Origin: Sisyra terminalis | Lineage: Eukaryota; Arthropoda; Insecta; Neuroptera; Sisyridae | DNA length: 64,000 bases | Reading direction: 5' to 3' | Assembly (NCBI GenBank): GCA_958496175.1 | Contig: OY292274.1 | Span: 70,628,630 to 70,692,629, forward strand | Shown here: positions 22,807-32,203 of the stretch, piece by piece | How positions within the stretch are numbered: position 1 is the first letter of the stretch | Layout: every line of letters begins with the position of its first letter | Position numbers and translations under genes: made by a program | Notes under the pieces: generated by a model | What the model was told of the DNA's origin: nothing | The model's database searches: none | What the model saw: the letters and a program-made list of their open reading frames with translations, nothing else

Positions 22807-22855
22807 TCAATTAGCTACGTTTCGTTACATATGGTAACTTCATCAGGCTTCTTGA
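22807..22855 (-). ncRNA. Hammerhead ribozyme, all core bases and helices present (HHR-B copy 2)
   Basis: Minus strand, 5' to 3': stem I UCAA-GA-AGC, core CUGAUGA, A, stem II GUUAC with loop CAUAU and GUAAC, GAAA, minimal stem III ACGU, cleavage after the A of GUA (base 22816), stem I GCU-AA-UUGA. The stem III strand is self-complementary and too short for a hairpin, the form known from Penelope-like and retrozyme hammerheads, which act best as dimers or tandem transcripts. Confidence 0.7.
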
Positions 22856-22904
22856 TTCACAAAAAAATAAATATTTTCAATTTAAATTCAATAAAAAAAA
22901 ATTA

Positions 22905-22944
22905 TTGATGAAATTGCGATACGTAACGAAACGTAGCTAATTGA
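22905..22944 (+). ncRNA. Degenerate hammerhead motif (HHR-B copy 2, right arm)
   Basis: It reads UUGAUGA for CUGAUGA and stem II has AUUGC opposite GUAAC. GAAACGUAGCUAAUUGA is intact. Probably inactive. Confidence 0.5.
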
Positions 22945-23045
22945 ATAGTAAAAATATTAAATAAAAAAACCGATCTTAAACAACCTGAATTGTCTTCTTA
23001 TTTAATAAAAACTGAGATCTGAATTTGATCATCAATTATTATATT

Positions 23046-23393
23046 CTTGCTGTAGGCGATAGAATTAAAACTTTGCACCGAAAATGCAAGCGAATAATGA
23101 TGGAAAGTCTGTGCATTGAGCAATGGCAATGGCAAAGTGAAAAATGTTTTTCTTGATAGACAAAAACCGCGTCTCCTCTTGCGCTCTCTTTTTTTTGCAC
23201 CACGAATAAAAACGGGAATGGCAAACGGGCAAAAGATCCTTTTTCCCGAACGCTTTTTAACGAACATTTCTCATCAATCACATATTTTTCGTGCTATAAA
23301 AAGGAGAAGATTCCATACATCACCGACCTCCGTTGTCGTGACATTTCTCTGATTTCCACTTGAAAATCGAGGAATTTAATTTTTTTTTTGTGC
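23046..23393. other. Spacer with a TATA-like motif
   Basis: No repeat match. The frame at 23116-23352 (plus, 78 codons) overlaps two minus-strand frames and is not called. Confidence 0.3.
23295..23304 (+). promoter_or_regulatory. TATA-box-like element
   Basis: TATAAAAAGG in a locally GC-balanced stretch, with CATACATCACCGAC 17-30 bases downstream as a possible start region. No transcript or downstream coding frame supports it; an HHR-A element begins 100 bases further on. Confidence 0.2.
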
Positions 23394-23570
23394 AATAAAA
23401 TGTTTCAAACTAATATTTTTTCGCTGACTTTGAACAGTTATACTGTGTATACAATATATAGAATAAATTGCGGTCCAATTTATGTAGTATAGTTCAATAT
23501 TCACAATAATATATATAAATCATATCATAAACATAAATTTCAACAGAAGTTCAAACAAAAATATTTGTGA

Positions 23571-23605
23571 CGTATTTCGACTGCCAAGCAATCTTCGTCA
23601 GTAGT
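23571..23605 (-). ncRNA. Shortened hammerhead-like motif (HHR-A)
   Basis: Minus strand: CUGACGA, stem II GAUUGC-UUG-GCAGUC, GAAA, then AUACGUCAC. The bases between stem III and the distal part of stem I are deleted relative to other copies. The same deletion form is at 33612-33655 on the plus strand. Confidence 0.4.
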
Positions 23606-24135
23606 TTGAATTACTCCGTAAATGCTTTGTGATGATTCACCTCCATTAATATTTAGTAAATCGGTTGAAATTTTTGTATTATTGAGATTTGCTACGGTCT
23701 ATTGGGAATATGTCAAGTTTATCTTGATGCCACGCAAATGAAGTCGCAGAAATCACTTAGATCTATACATATTTTGATACCGCACCATTACTATTCAACA
23801 ATTAAAAATTCGATGGATATTAAGTGAGCTTTATAATTCACTGAACTAAAAATAAATGGATTTTAGTGGAAAAATAATTGACCAACGTATGGACCAAGAA
23901 TCTAACAATAATTTTTTGTTATTGCCTGAATTATTAATTTAGAATTTCGATCCTAAAAATTCGATGGAACTAGTCCGGGTTGCATTAATATTTTGGGAAC
24001 CACTGAACCATAACGTCAGTGGATTTCTATTTGTAAATATTTTTGTAAATCAACGAAATCTTTACATTATTGTCTATGTTTTTAACTTTCTTTCGGTTAT
24101 TCTTTATAGTTAAAAAAATATAAACAAAAATATTC

Positions 24136-24193
24136 GTAACGTATTTCCCAGATACGTATTTCGATTGCCAAGCAATCTTCCTCAGTGGATCAC
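24136..24193 (-). ncRNA. Hammerhead ribozyme, core intact (HHR-A element 1)
   Basis: Minus strand: stem I GUGA and UCCA, core CUGAGGA (24179-24185), A, stem II GAUUGC-UUG-GCAAUC, GAAA, self-complementary stem III UACGUA, cleavage after C of AUC (base 24151), then UGGG and UUAC to close stem I around an internal loop. GUGA/UUAC pairs with one G-U. All conserved core positions (C3, G5, A6, G8, A9, G12, A13, A14) are present. Confidence 0.72.
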
Positions 24194-24231
24194 TCCGTAA
24201 CTGTTTTGTGATGATTCACACAAATAATCAC

Positions 24232-24350
24232 CGGATTGACCTCAATTTATAAGTCGTACCTTTCTCTTTTTGCCAGATGTGGTTATGGAGGGGGTTGGGG
24301 TGGGGTGGGGGTGTTCCCAAATTTCTTTACTTTCACCGAATCCTTCGTAA
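24232..24350 (+). repeat. Inner HHR-A segment shared in reverse with 46620-46745
   Basis: CGGATTGACCTCAATTTATA, then AAGTCGT, CCTTTCTCTTTTTG, a G-rich run and AATTTCTTTACTTTCACC match the reverse complement of 46620-46745, with G/C-run length differences. It shows that HHR-A elements share internal cargo as well as arms. Confidence 0.65.
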
Positions 24351-24480
24351 GCAAACCGAAAAGTGGCGAATTTTGAATTGGTCCTTGTTCTCAGTTTATT
24401 ACCTTTCCCTTTCTAATTACCTCTTCCGGTAATAAACTGGCAAAATGGACCAATTCAAAATTCGCCACTTTTCGGGTTGC
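24351..24480. repeat. Long hairpin inside HHR-A element 1
   Basis: 24351-24404 (GCAAACCGAAAAGTGGCGAA, continuing TTTTGAATTGGTCC to CAGTTTATTACC) is nearly perfectly complementary to 24427-24480. It forms a stem of about 54 bp around a loop of about 22 bases. It may be a separate foldback insertion. Confidence 0.75.
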
Positions 24481-24978
24481 TTATACACAGGAGGTATACA
24501 CAGGATCCAATTCAATTTATTATTTGAAAACTAATCACTTTCTGGCAAATATTTACAGCCAAAATTGGCATTTGAATGAAACCCAAATGACAGTTGAAAC
24601 CAATGACAACAAACAGTTAGTTTAAAATTGAGATTTGATATTGATAGTTAAAGCAAAATTTATGCTTATAATTATATCATATTTTAGATTATTACAAACT
24701 ATTAAGAATTGCTGTGCCATTTTGGGCATTATTCGATGATGCTATAGCAGTGGATTAAAAACCTTTTCTAAAGGAAAATCTTGCCTCTACAATGTTAATT
24801 TGTTAAGTTAAATGTTCACACATTTTAACTTAGTTTTCTTTACATAGATGAGCAATGAAATTTTTTAATATCTCATTGGTAAAAGTGTTTTGTATATTTA
24901 CATTAATTTTCTAAACTAAATAGCAATTATAGTTGGACTACATAAATTAGATGTGACTCATCACAAAGCAGTTACGGA

Positions 24979-25036
24979 GTGATCCACTGAGGAAGATTGC
25001 TTGGCAATCGAAATACGTATCTGGGCAATACGCCAC
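24979..25036 (+). ncRNA. Hammerhead ribozyme, core intact (HHR-A element 1, first direct copy)
   Basis: CUGAGGA at 24987-24993, stem II GAUUGC-UUG-GCAAUC, GAAA at 25010-25013, UACGUA, and predicted cleavage after C25021. Stem I inner UCCA/UGGG is perfect; outer GUGA/CCAC has one mismatch. Cleavage here and at 25388 would release a 367-nt RNA. Confidence 0.72.
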
Positions 25037-25344
25037 GCACATTTTTGTTTGAATTTCTGTTCAAATTTGTGTTTATGGTATGATTTTTATATATTATTAT
25101 GTATTTTAAATTATACTACATAAATTGGACCACAATATATTCTTTATATTGTATACACAGTATAACTGTTCAAAGTCAGCGTAAAAAATAAATCTTATTT
25201 TCATTAGTTCCCTAAAGTTTAAACCACATATTTTTAAAATTCGCGGTACCTGGAACCATTTTTTTTTTTAGTGAAAAAGAAAATAAATTTAGCCTTTTTG
25301 ATCATCAAATCTCTGTAAGCCGTTACGGAGTGATCCAAACTACT

Positions 25345-25405
25345 TGATGACCACTGAGGAGGATTGCTTGGCAATCGAAATACGTATCTGTGCCGTCACG
25401 AATAT
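25345..25405 (+). ncRNA. Hammerhead ribozyme, core intact (HHR-A element 1, second direct copy)
   Basis: CUGAGGA at 25354-25360, stem II GAUUGC-UUG-GCAAUC, GAAA at 25377-25380, UACGUA, and predicted cleavage after C25388. Stem I is weaker: UGACCA opposite UGUGCCGUCA keeps two inner pairs and an outer UGA/UCA. Lies 367 nt downstream of the previous cleavage site in the same orientation. Confidence 0.62.
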
Positions 25406-25600
25406 TTTTTTTTGAATTTCTGGTCAAATTTATGTTTATTATATCAGATTATACTAGATAAATTGGACCGCAATATATTCTATATGTTGTATACAGAGAA
25501 TAAAATGTTTCATTAAGTTTTTGTTGGACAAGAGTAGTGATGTTTAAGTGTTAATGTTATGGCTCAGCGATCCGCATCAAGTGTTGGGTGTTAACCCGTT

Positions 25601-26383
25601 TTGTTCACATGTTGTCGGTCTTTCCGGTACGCATTTTTTAGTCCTAGAAAACGTTTTTCAATCTTCATGGAGAATCTCAAGTTGGAAAAAATCCAAAAGT
25701 GTGATCTTTGGAGGAAAACCGTTTTTGTAGGGAGTGATGAAATTTGCGTCTCGAAATGCACCCTCCAATCTTGCATGGCAATCTCATGGATTCGCGAATC
25801 AGCAATAATTCTTTTGAGTTCTTTTGCCAATTTTTTTTCTTTTTCTTTTTCTCGGATGCCTCACATTTACCAAACACATATAATGTGTGACAGAGACAAC
25901 GCATTCGTCCAATGTTCCCATTTGGAATTGTTGGTTGGTTCGGTGCAGCGACAGAAGATGGAACATGGATGGAAATGGTTTTGTTGCAAATATTGCGAAC
26001 GCCCCAACGAAGATGTTAAAGATCTCTCGCAAGTCACGCATTTTAATAGTGCTTTGTTCACAATTGTAATTTTTTTTTTTTTTTTTTTTTTATTGCGATC
26101 TTCGGTCGTGGCCATGCCTAGTACTTCTCTCCTTGTCTCCCACTATATATATTTTATGTACGTTCCATATATTCGCATGTATAAGTGCCTACATCATTCA
26201 TTTTTTTTCCTTCCTGTAATCTACGTTCTCTTCTTTATAGTATTTTACGCGAGACGTAAAGTTATACATTTCGCTATTCCGTTACTAATTATTGCAGTAT
26301 GGCAACAGAAAAAAAAAATTACGGCAAATCAATTTTTACAGTACGTGGAGTCATTTTTTTTTATATTTTCCCCAAAAATCTAA
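25601..26383 (+). CDS. Long open reading frame, 260 codons, status uncertain
   Basis: This is the longest stop-free frame after a Met in the window, in a low-repeat stretch. The first 150 codons are compositionally ordinary with many Cys (MFTCCRSFRYAFFSPRKRF start). The second half is dominated by Phe from T-runs (26070-26090) and hydrophobic stretches that could mimic membrane segments. Five shorter frames overlap on both strands. No domain is recognised and no splice, TATA or poly(A) signals were found. Probably chance. Confidence 0.15.
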   Translation: MFTCCRSFRYAFFSPRKRFSIFMENLKLEKIQKCDLWRKTVFVGSDEICVSKCTLQSCMAISWIRESAIILLSSFANFFSFSFSRMPHIYQTHIMCDRDNAFVQCSHLELLVGSVQRQKMEHGWKWFCCKYCERPNEDVKDLSQVTHFNSALFTIVIFFFFFFLLRSSVVAMPSTSLLVSHYIYFMYVPYIRMYKCLHHSFFFLPVIYVLFFIVFYARRKVIHFAIPLLIIAVWQQKKKITANQFLQYVESFFFIFSPKI

Positions 26384-26399
26384 TCTAATCTCTAATTAC

Positions 26400-27490
26400 A
26401 CAGGTCTGCGATGGTAAAGTTGTCTTAAATAAATAAATAAAATATTTATAATTATTTGTGGAATTAGCATGGTATTATAATACCTACTAACCTCTATTTG
26501 CTTGAGGAGTATCAAAGAAAAACAGGAATATCATCGCACAGGATTTAATCCGAAACTTCAATCTTAAAAGAATATTTAAGTTGGTATACTTGTATTGAAT
26601 ATTTTTTAGATATTATAATTCTAACCAATTTTTGCTAGAGGAATATCATAGATAAATTGGAATAGTGCCAAATACGATTTAATCCGAAATTTCAATTTTG
26701 ATAGAATATTTGGGTCAAACTATATAAAAATATTTTTTGTAAAATAAAGATGATAGACCTCTTAATATTAGTAATAAGGGCTCAAACCATCCCCACATTT
26801 TTTTTTTGTCATCTTGAACAATTTTTTTAATATTCTTTTCAAAAAAAAAAAAAAAAATACTTGTCTTTACAAATAAATATATAGAAATGAACAGTATAGA
26901 TTCTTGAAGGGAATTCAATGCTCTACAAAAAAAGTCTATTAGCGTTTTTATATAAAATCACTCTTTCAAAATTGGTTCAACAGAAAAAGAAAACAATACT
27001 TTATTTTTCCTTCAGCTTTAATTGTGAATAACTTTTGAAAAAGTTTTTTTATGTAAAAACGTTACGAGACCTATTTTGTAGAGCATTAAATTCCTTTCAT
27101 GAGTCTATATTGTTCATTTCTATATATTTATTTGTTCGTTTGATATAAAATTCCGAAATAAAGAAGATAAATCTAAAAATTATATCAATATCTGAAGCTT
27201 GATTATTCGGAAACGGCGTGTCTCCCAAAAATTTTCAAAGAGACCTTTTTTGTAGGGTTAGTAGTAGGTTTTGTAGGGTAGACCTTTTTTTCAAGTTTTT
27301 TTATATATTGTCAAAGTATTTTGGCTTTTTATTTTATATTTTAGGATCCGAAATTCCAATCTTAACAGAATATGTGGGTCAAAGTATAGAAATATACATG
27401 AGGGAAATTTTTTTCAAGTTGGTATGTTTTTATTTCCATTACGTGTTGACATCTACCGCCATATTTAAAATATTCAAAACGTGGAAATAA
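26400..27490. repeat. E repeats and degraded D-like modules
   Basis: E copies lie at 26490-26600 and 26620-26720. The stretch 26900-27130 has ATGCTCTACAAAAAAAGTCT and its mirror AGACCTATTTTGTAGAGCAT around an AT-rich centre. This is a decayed inverted pair resembling family D. Homopolymers at 26843-26858. No gene. Confidence 0.5.
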
Positions 27491-28055
27491 GAATTAACTG
27501 GAAATATTAAAAAGAAATGGATAGAATTCATGGTCTTGTACCCAAAAATAAAATAAAAAGGCCCAAGTAAAATTATAAACTATATTGGTATACTGAAATT
27601 GATGCAATTACTTCATATTTTCTTATTTTTGCGAATAATCTCAAAATTTTTGCAGACATTTCCATAGAAAATCTCGTCTGATAATTTTTTTTCCTTATTA
27701 TTTGATGAGTTTTTATGGCGAAGCCAAATCGACCAGTGAAAAATTGTCAAGCCATTTATGTAATGCTAGTAATTGGAAAAAAATTTAATGAAACCTTTTT
27801 TTAAGTTTAAAATATTAATTTACGTGTTTATAAATATTTTAAATTATAATTGATATACTAAGTAATATAATTCGATAAATCTTAGTACCAATTATTCAAA
27901 TGGTTGCTCCCATACTTTCGAGGGTTAAAAAAATTATACTTGTACTCTTTTTTAAACAAAAATTAATCAAAATCGGTTGAAATTAACGTATTAGTGAATT
28001 GAATATTGACCAAATGTACAAAGTCTAAATATTTATAGCATAATTGAGAAGAAAT
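27491..28055. other. AT-rich stretch without recognised features
   Basis: No ORF of note and no repeat match. Confidence 0.35.
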
Positions 28056-28056
28056 A

Positions 28057-28487
28057 GTCTAGGATCCCACTGCAGAAAAGTGCAGTGATCGAGTATATGC
28101 TACAAACCTAATTTTTACGCATATTTATCATCAGGAGAATAAATATCTACTAGGTTGCCTATCAAAATGTGGCCGCTAGTATTTTTAATTAAATTATGTT
28201 TAATTGATTTGTTTTTAAAATAAAATATCGTCCACTTCACGGCAATATATATAAAGACTTGGAAAAGTCAGGGTTGCCGTTGCGCACTTGACCACACCTC
28301 TTCGCAGCCAGGTGTAAACAGGTATGCTTTTGGGCCATTTTTACGTTCATAACGTACATTTATGATTTATATATCAAATTAAAGCTAATTTTTTCGTCAT
28401 TATTATGATATACGGTTGCCTAATTAAATCTGGCCGCAAATAAGGGGTGCTGGCTGCTAAAGATGGTAAATATTTAAAATAGAGTGC
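28057..28487 (+). mobile_element. TIR element J copy 2, right end missing
   Basis: From GTCTAGGATCCCACTGCAG to the AAATAGAGTG block it follows 13838-14235 closely. It has about 35 extra bases (AATATCGTCCACTTCACGGC and following) near 28223 and lacks the mirrored right end. Copy 1 has the right end and a nested Helitron instead. Confidence 0.75.
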
Positions 28488-28595
28488 CAGTAAATATTTA
28501 TTTATTTCAATTTAAAATTTGATAGATATGCCAAAACGTGGTGAAAATAACGTTATTTTGTAAATGAGTAAACATACCAACTTGAAAAAATTTCC

Positions 28596-28910
28596 CCCAT
28601 GCATTCCTACCAACCCATTTCTAGTGCTTGTCTATTGTGTACTTTGACCAGATATTATAATTCTAACCTATTTTTGCTTGAGGAATATCATAGAAAAACT
28701 GGAATATCATCGCATAGGATTTAATCCGAAATTTCAATCTTAATAGAATTTTTTTAGTTGGTAAACTTGCATTGAATACTTATTCTTCATTAGATAGGCT
28801 TTATCAAAAATCGTTAACTTATGATAGAAATTATATTTAAAACTTTTCCAACTTTTGTTGAGGAAATTAAATTTTTAAGTTTTTCTAAAGACTGACAGGA
28901 AAAATTTCCC
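28596..28910 (+). repeat. Dispersed repeat E with longer downstream extension
   Basis: It matches 15675-15910, including ATTAGATAGGC, TATCAAAAATCGTTAACTTA and TTGAGGAAATTAAATTTTTA, so the real repeat unit is at least 300 bp. Confidence 0.7.
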
Positions 28911-29885
28911 GCCAACGAAATACCATTTCTCAAGTATTGATTCGCCCATAATATGCGTCACAGTTTCGTCCAACAGCGAATCGTACAAGCCATTCTCAAG
29001 TTCAGTGCATTGCAACAATTATTAATTCAATAAACTTGAAGTTTTCAAGAGACCAAAAAAAAAAAAAAAAAAAAAAAAAAATCCTCCAACTATCCAATAA
29101 TATAATGCCATGCATTCGCGATACAATGCAACTTTTATCATTCCCCAACACGAATATTTGTTGAAATCATTTTAAATATTATGCATTTTATATTTTCGTG
29201 ACTTAATGTTTGACGTTGTCAGTTGCGTTTTTATTTTTCTTTTTTTTTTTTTTGTTCCGTTATAGTTCGATGCAATAAATAGATATTTAATTTAACGACC
29301 CACTTTTATGTGGCGGTAGCCACAGGGGGGTGGTGGTGGTGGTGCAGAGGAAGGGGTTGAAAATGATCAATAAAAAGATAATGTTTGAAATAAAAGCAAA
29401 AAAAAATGTATCCATATAAACTAAATAGACGGTAATTAGGACCTTATAAAAAGCTGCACAAATTACAAAATTACTTTATAATTTCGAGCGCAACATTGCA
29501 ATGGTTCGAAGAAAGTGCATTTGGAGACTGTTTTAATTTGTCCGATAATATTAATGGTGTGGATTCGGAATGGATTCGTTCAATTTTGATTTTGCCATAA
29601 GATAAAAACCAATTTTATCAAAGATTGTTTGCCAATAATAAATTTCGGAAGTGAACAATTTTCATCGTTGCACATTTGATTGCAATCTTGCAAATACTTC
29701 AATTTTGAAAAACGATTTATGACAAAATACTTACATTTTAATAAGTACCAAGAAATTTTGTATATATATTCAAAAAAATATAGCTAAAAAATTTAAATAG
29801 TCAGCATTTATAGGCCAAGGAGGGTGTGAAGAAATAGGATCAATTATTGGCAATTTTCATGGCGCAAATTTGAAAAAAAAAATCA
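28911..29885. other. Low-repeat stretch with homopolymers
   Basis: Poly(A) at 29055-29081, a T-run at 29240-29254 and GGT repeats at 29330-29343. No supported gene. Confidence 0.35.
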
Positions 29886-30002
29886 TTAAACTGTGTATAC
29901 AATATATAGAATATATTGCGGTCCAATTTATGTAGTATAATTGAATATACATAATAATATTTAAAAATCATACCATAAACCGAAGTTCAAACAAAAATAT
30001 TC

Positions 30003-30060
30003 GTGACGTATTACCCAGATACGTATTTCGATTGCCAAGCAATCTTCCTCAGTGGATCAC
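30003..30060 (-). ncRNA. Hammerhead ribozyme, complete (HHR-A element 3)
   Basis: Best HHR-A copy. Minus strand: GUGA-UCCA, CUGAGGA, A, GAUUGC-UUG-GCAAUC, GAAA, UACGUA, cleavage after C of AUC (base 30018), UGGG, internal loop UAAUACG, UCAC. Both parts of stem I pair without mismatch (one U-G at the inner helix end). The stem I internal loop and stem II loop are placed as for the tertiary contact of natural type I hammerheads. Confidence 0.78.
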
Positions 30061-30085
30061 TCCGTAACTGCTTTGTGATGATTCA

Positions 30086-30145
30086 TCACAAACTACTGAG
30101 GTAGATTGCTGGGCAATCGAAATACGTATCTGGGCAAAACGTCAC
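30086..30145 (+). ncRNA. Hammerhead motif with one core change (HHR-A element 3)
   Basis: CUGAGGU in place of CUGANGA (A9 to U) at 30096-30102, stem II GAUUGC-UGG-GCAAUC, GAAA, UACGUA, AUC triplet ending at 30130. The core change and an unpaired stem I 5' strand make cleavage unlikely. Confidence 0.55.
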
Positions 30146-30182
30146 GAATATTTTTCTTTGAACTTCTGTTCAAATTTATGTA

Positions 30183-30774
30183 AAAAAAAATAGTCTTGTT
30201 TTGATTTTCATTAAAATAAAACGAAAAAAACATCAACAATTTCCATCTTATAGTCCTTTAATATATTTTATTATATCATTCTTCCGGAATTTTCATTTTT
30301 CTCTTTGCCAACTTCTTTGCACTTTTATAGATCAATCATTTGGAAAATGAGGAAATTTTTATTTAATCATATTATCCATGCGTTTTCTTTTGTAAAAGCT
30401 TAAGATGACCCGGCGGGGGGAAGAGGGGGGGGGCAATTTGGTTTAGTAAAATGCTGGTTAAAATCTTCTTAAATCTAATCATGCATCTAATGCATCTTAA
30501 ATAATATTTTTTTGATATTTCTGGTCCAGACAACTGTTGACCAATGGGATCTATTGATCTTAAAATTTTGCTAGTCAAAAGATAAAACATCTCGAAAACT
30601 AAATTGAGTCAAAGATGGAAAATCTTCACAAATGATCGATAGAAAAAGACATAAAATATATTTGTTATCCATACACCAATAATAGAGATCAAAACAGGTG
30701 TGTAAAATCCCAAAATTTACGAGTGATTTTCGGGTAGTTTAAGAGTCCAAAAAAAAAATATGGAAGATGCTGTT
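30183..30774. other. AT-rich spacer
   Basis: Contains a G-run at 30415-30433. No supported gene. Confidence 0.3.
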
Positions 30775-30946
30775 GGTCCAGCCCAAGGTTTATAAAACAC
30801 ACAGGTGGCCACATGCGGTGTGTGACGTATCCAGAAGAAATTTGTACATATCTTCAGATTGATTGAAATTTCAAAATTCTTTGTATGACGTCATATTTTT
30901 TTTCTAATGGGGCAACCTGTGTAATTTATAAACCTTGGGTCCAGCC
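30775..30946. mobile_element. MITE family K copy 3 with 9-bp target duplication
   Basis: The element is 30784-30937 (154 bp), flanked on both sides by GGTCCAGCC (30775-30783 and 30938-30946). The ends are CAAGGTTTATAAAACACACA and the complement of CAAGGTTTATAAATTACACA. Confidence 0.92.
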
Positions 30947-31248
30947 AATGAAATTTACCTTTTTTTAATGCACCAACAAAGTTCAGGGTTGACAATCTTA
31001 GCCCCTTCTTCCAGAGGTCAAATGGCACCCCTGTTAAAAAAAAAAGAACGAATAATCTGATCTTTTTCCTGCTTCATCCGGCGATGATTTGGTCTGGGGA
31101 AAAATTTGAATTTTTTGGATTCACGAAATCATAACCGGGCGGCGATTAACTTGGTTAACCAGAATTGAGCAGAAATTATGAGATGAAAAAAAATCAATTT
31201 TTGGTGGAATTTTTCGAGGAAAACAGAAGATTTAGTAACAATGTATAA

Positions 31249-31613
31249 GGGATTTTTGTATCACTTTTATAAAATACGTCACGCTAAAATAAGCTTTTTC
31301 TGACCCCCTCCTCCTCCTCCCCCCATTGCCACACGCTGTATCACACTTTCTGTGACCCCCCCTAAAATATTTCGTCACAAAATTAAGACCAATAAATTCC
31401 AATTAAAAGTGCACAAATTTCTATGTATTTAAAAACTCTATATATTTAATATTTACTAAATAGGAAATAAATGACTTTTTATCATGATAAAAATTGGCGA
31501 ACGTCACGTTACCGAAGACCCCCCGCCCCTCTGTCACATCTTGTCGCACTCAGCAAGACCCCTCGCCCCCCCCCCCCCCCCTGTATGGGAACGTATTTTA
31601 TGAACGGCCCCTA
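31249..31613. mobile_element. MITE-like element F2
   Basis: The left end has TTATAAAATACGTCACGCT. The right end is the complement of GGGGCCGTTCATAAAATACG. C-rich blocks on both sides and TCACACTTTCTGTGAC inside. It differs from F1 in the ends but shares organisation. No ORF for a transposase; the frame at 31494-31721 lies in C-runs. Confidence 0.65.
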
Positions 31614-31734
31614 TCAAAAATGAGTCGATTTAGTTCCTGTCGGTGTTATTCCACACATATGACAACAGTGGAACAACACCGACTTAGAATCACTGCGAGA
31701 ATTATCTTTGTCTATATTTAACAGGTCATTATAT
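31614..31734. repeat. Small inverted repeat next to F2, shared with 40680-40730
   Basis: GTCGGTGTTATTCCAC near 31637 is mirrored by GTGGAACAACACCGAC near 31667. The left half plus its AAAAATGAGTCGATTTAG leader recurs next to the F fragment at 40680. The MITE and this flank have therefore moved or been copied as a unit. Confidence 0.6.
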
Positions 31735-31962
31735 TTGAGAAATGTTAATATTTTTCAATTTTTTGACGCAACCATCAATTTTATGAGAAAATTTTATAGG
31801 ACATTTTTTGTAGAGCACTTTTTTTCCTATAACTTATCAATATAAAAGTTTTTGATATTTTTCACAGGTCCCAAGTTATTTGTCCCAATAAACTGAAAAT
31901 TCCATGAATTATCATATTAACATAAAAATTATTTTTTATATTTTAATTAAATAACTTAGGAC
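31735..31962 (+). repeat. Family D fragment
   Basis: TTTTTTGACGCAACCATCAA, TTTATAGGACATTTTTTGTA, AGTTTTTGATATTTTTCACA and GTCCCAAGTTATTTG follow the order seen in the large D blocks. It is inserted between two pieces of family F. Confidence 0.75.
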
Positions 31963-31964
31963 CC

Positions 31965-32203
31965 TCCTAGAAATATTTCGTCACAAAACTAAGAATCCCC
32001 CCTCCCCGCCCCTTGAAAATGATAAATTCCATTAAAAGTGCTCAAATTTCTATATATTTAATATTTACTAAATAGGAAATGAATGACTTTTTATCATGAT
32101 AAAAATTGGCGAACGTTACGTTACCGAAGTCCCCCCGCCCCCCTGTCACACTCAGCAAGACACCCCCCCCTGTATGCGAACGTATTTTATGGACGGCCCC
32201 TGA
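31965..32203 (+). mobile_element. MITE-like element F, partial copy
   Basis: It repeats 31360-31613 (TATTTCGTCACAAAA, AATTCCATTAAAAGTGC, TTTATCATGATAAAAATTGG, C-runs, CGTATTTTATG) without the left terminus. Confidence 0.65.

Larger units (their letters stand above)
22729..23045. mobile_element. HHR-B inverted-repeat element, copy 2, with 11-bp flanking duplication
   Basis: The element is 22740-23034 (295 bp), flanked by ATTATTATATT at 22729-22739 and 23035-23045. Arms pair GACAATTTTGGTTGTTTAAG with CTTAAACAACCTGAATTGTC. The right end is full length (ACTGAGATCTGAATTTGATC); the left arm stops short in a T-run. A duplication unlike the 13 bp of copy 3, plus a truncated end, suggests insertion by target-primed reverse transcription. 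Part of the duplication is low complexity, so it needs a filled/empty allele test. Confidence 0.8.
23394..25512. mobile_element. HHR-A composite element 1 with 14-bp flanking duplication
   Basis: AATAAAATGTTTCA occurs at 23394-23407 and 25499-25512, enclosing 2.09 kb. Inside, the outer arm sequence (CGCTGACTTTGAACAG, TACTGTGTATAC, then TTGCGGTCCAATTTATG) opens at 23422. It returns inverted at 25110-25181 and once more at 25460-25495 as a direct repeat of the right arm. It carries hammerhead motifs at 24136-24193 (minus), 24979-25036 (plus) and 25345-25405 (plus), and a deleted one near 23571. No reverse transcriptase is present. The architecture recalls pseudo-LTR tandems of Penelope-like elements. 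Confidence 0.75.
29888..30182. mobile_element. HHR-A element 3, compact head-to-head form
   Basis: The left outer arm (TGTGTATACAATATATAGAA, TTGCGGTCCAATTTATG) runs into a minus-strand hammerhead at 30003-30060. This is followed by a plus-strand hammerhead with cleavage site at 30130 and a truncated right arm ending in GTTCAAATTTATG. This is the minimal form, with two opposed ribozymes separated by a short ATTCATCACAAA centre and no cargo. Confidence 0.8.
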
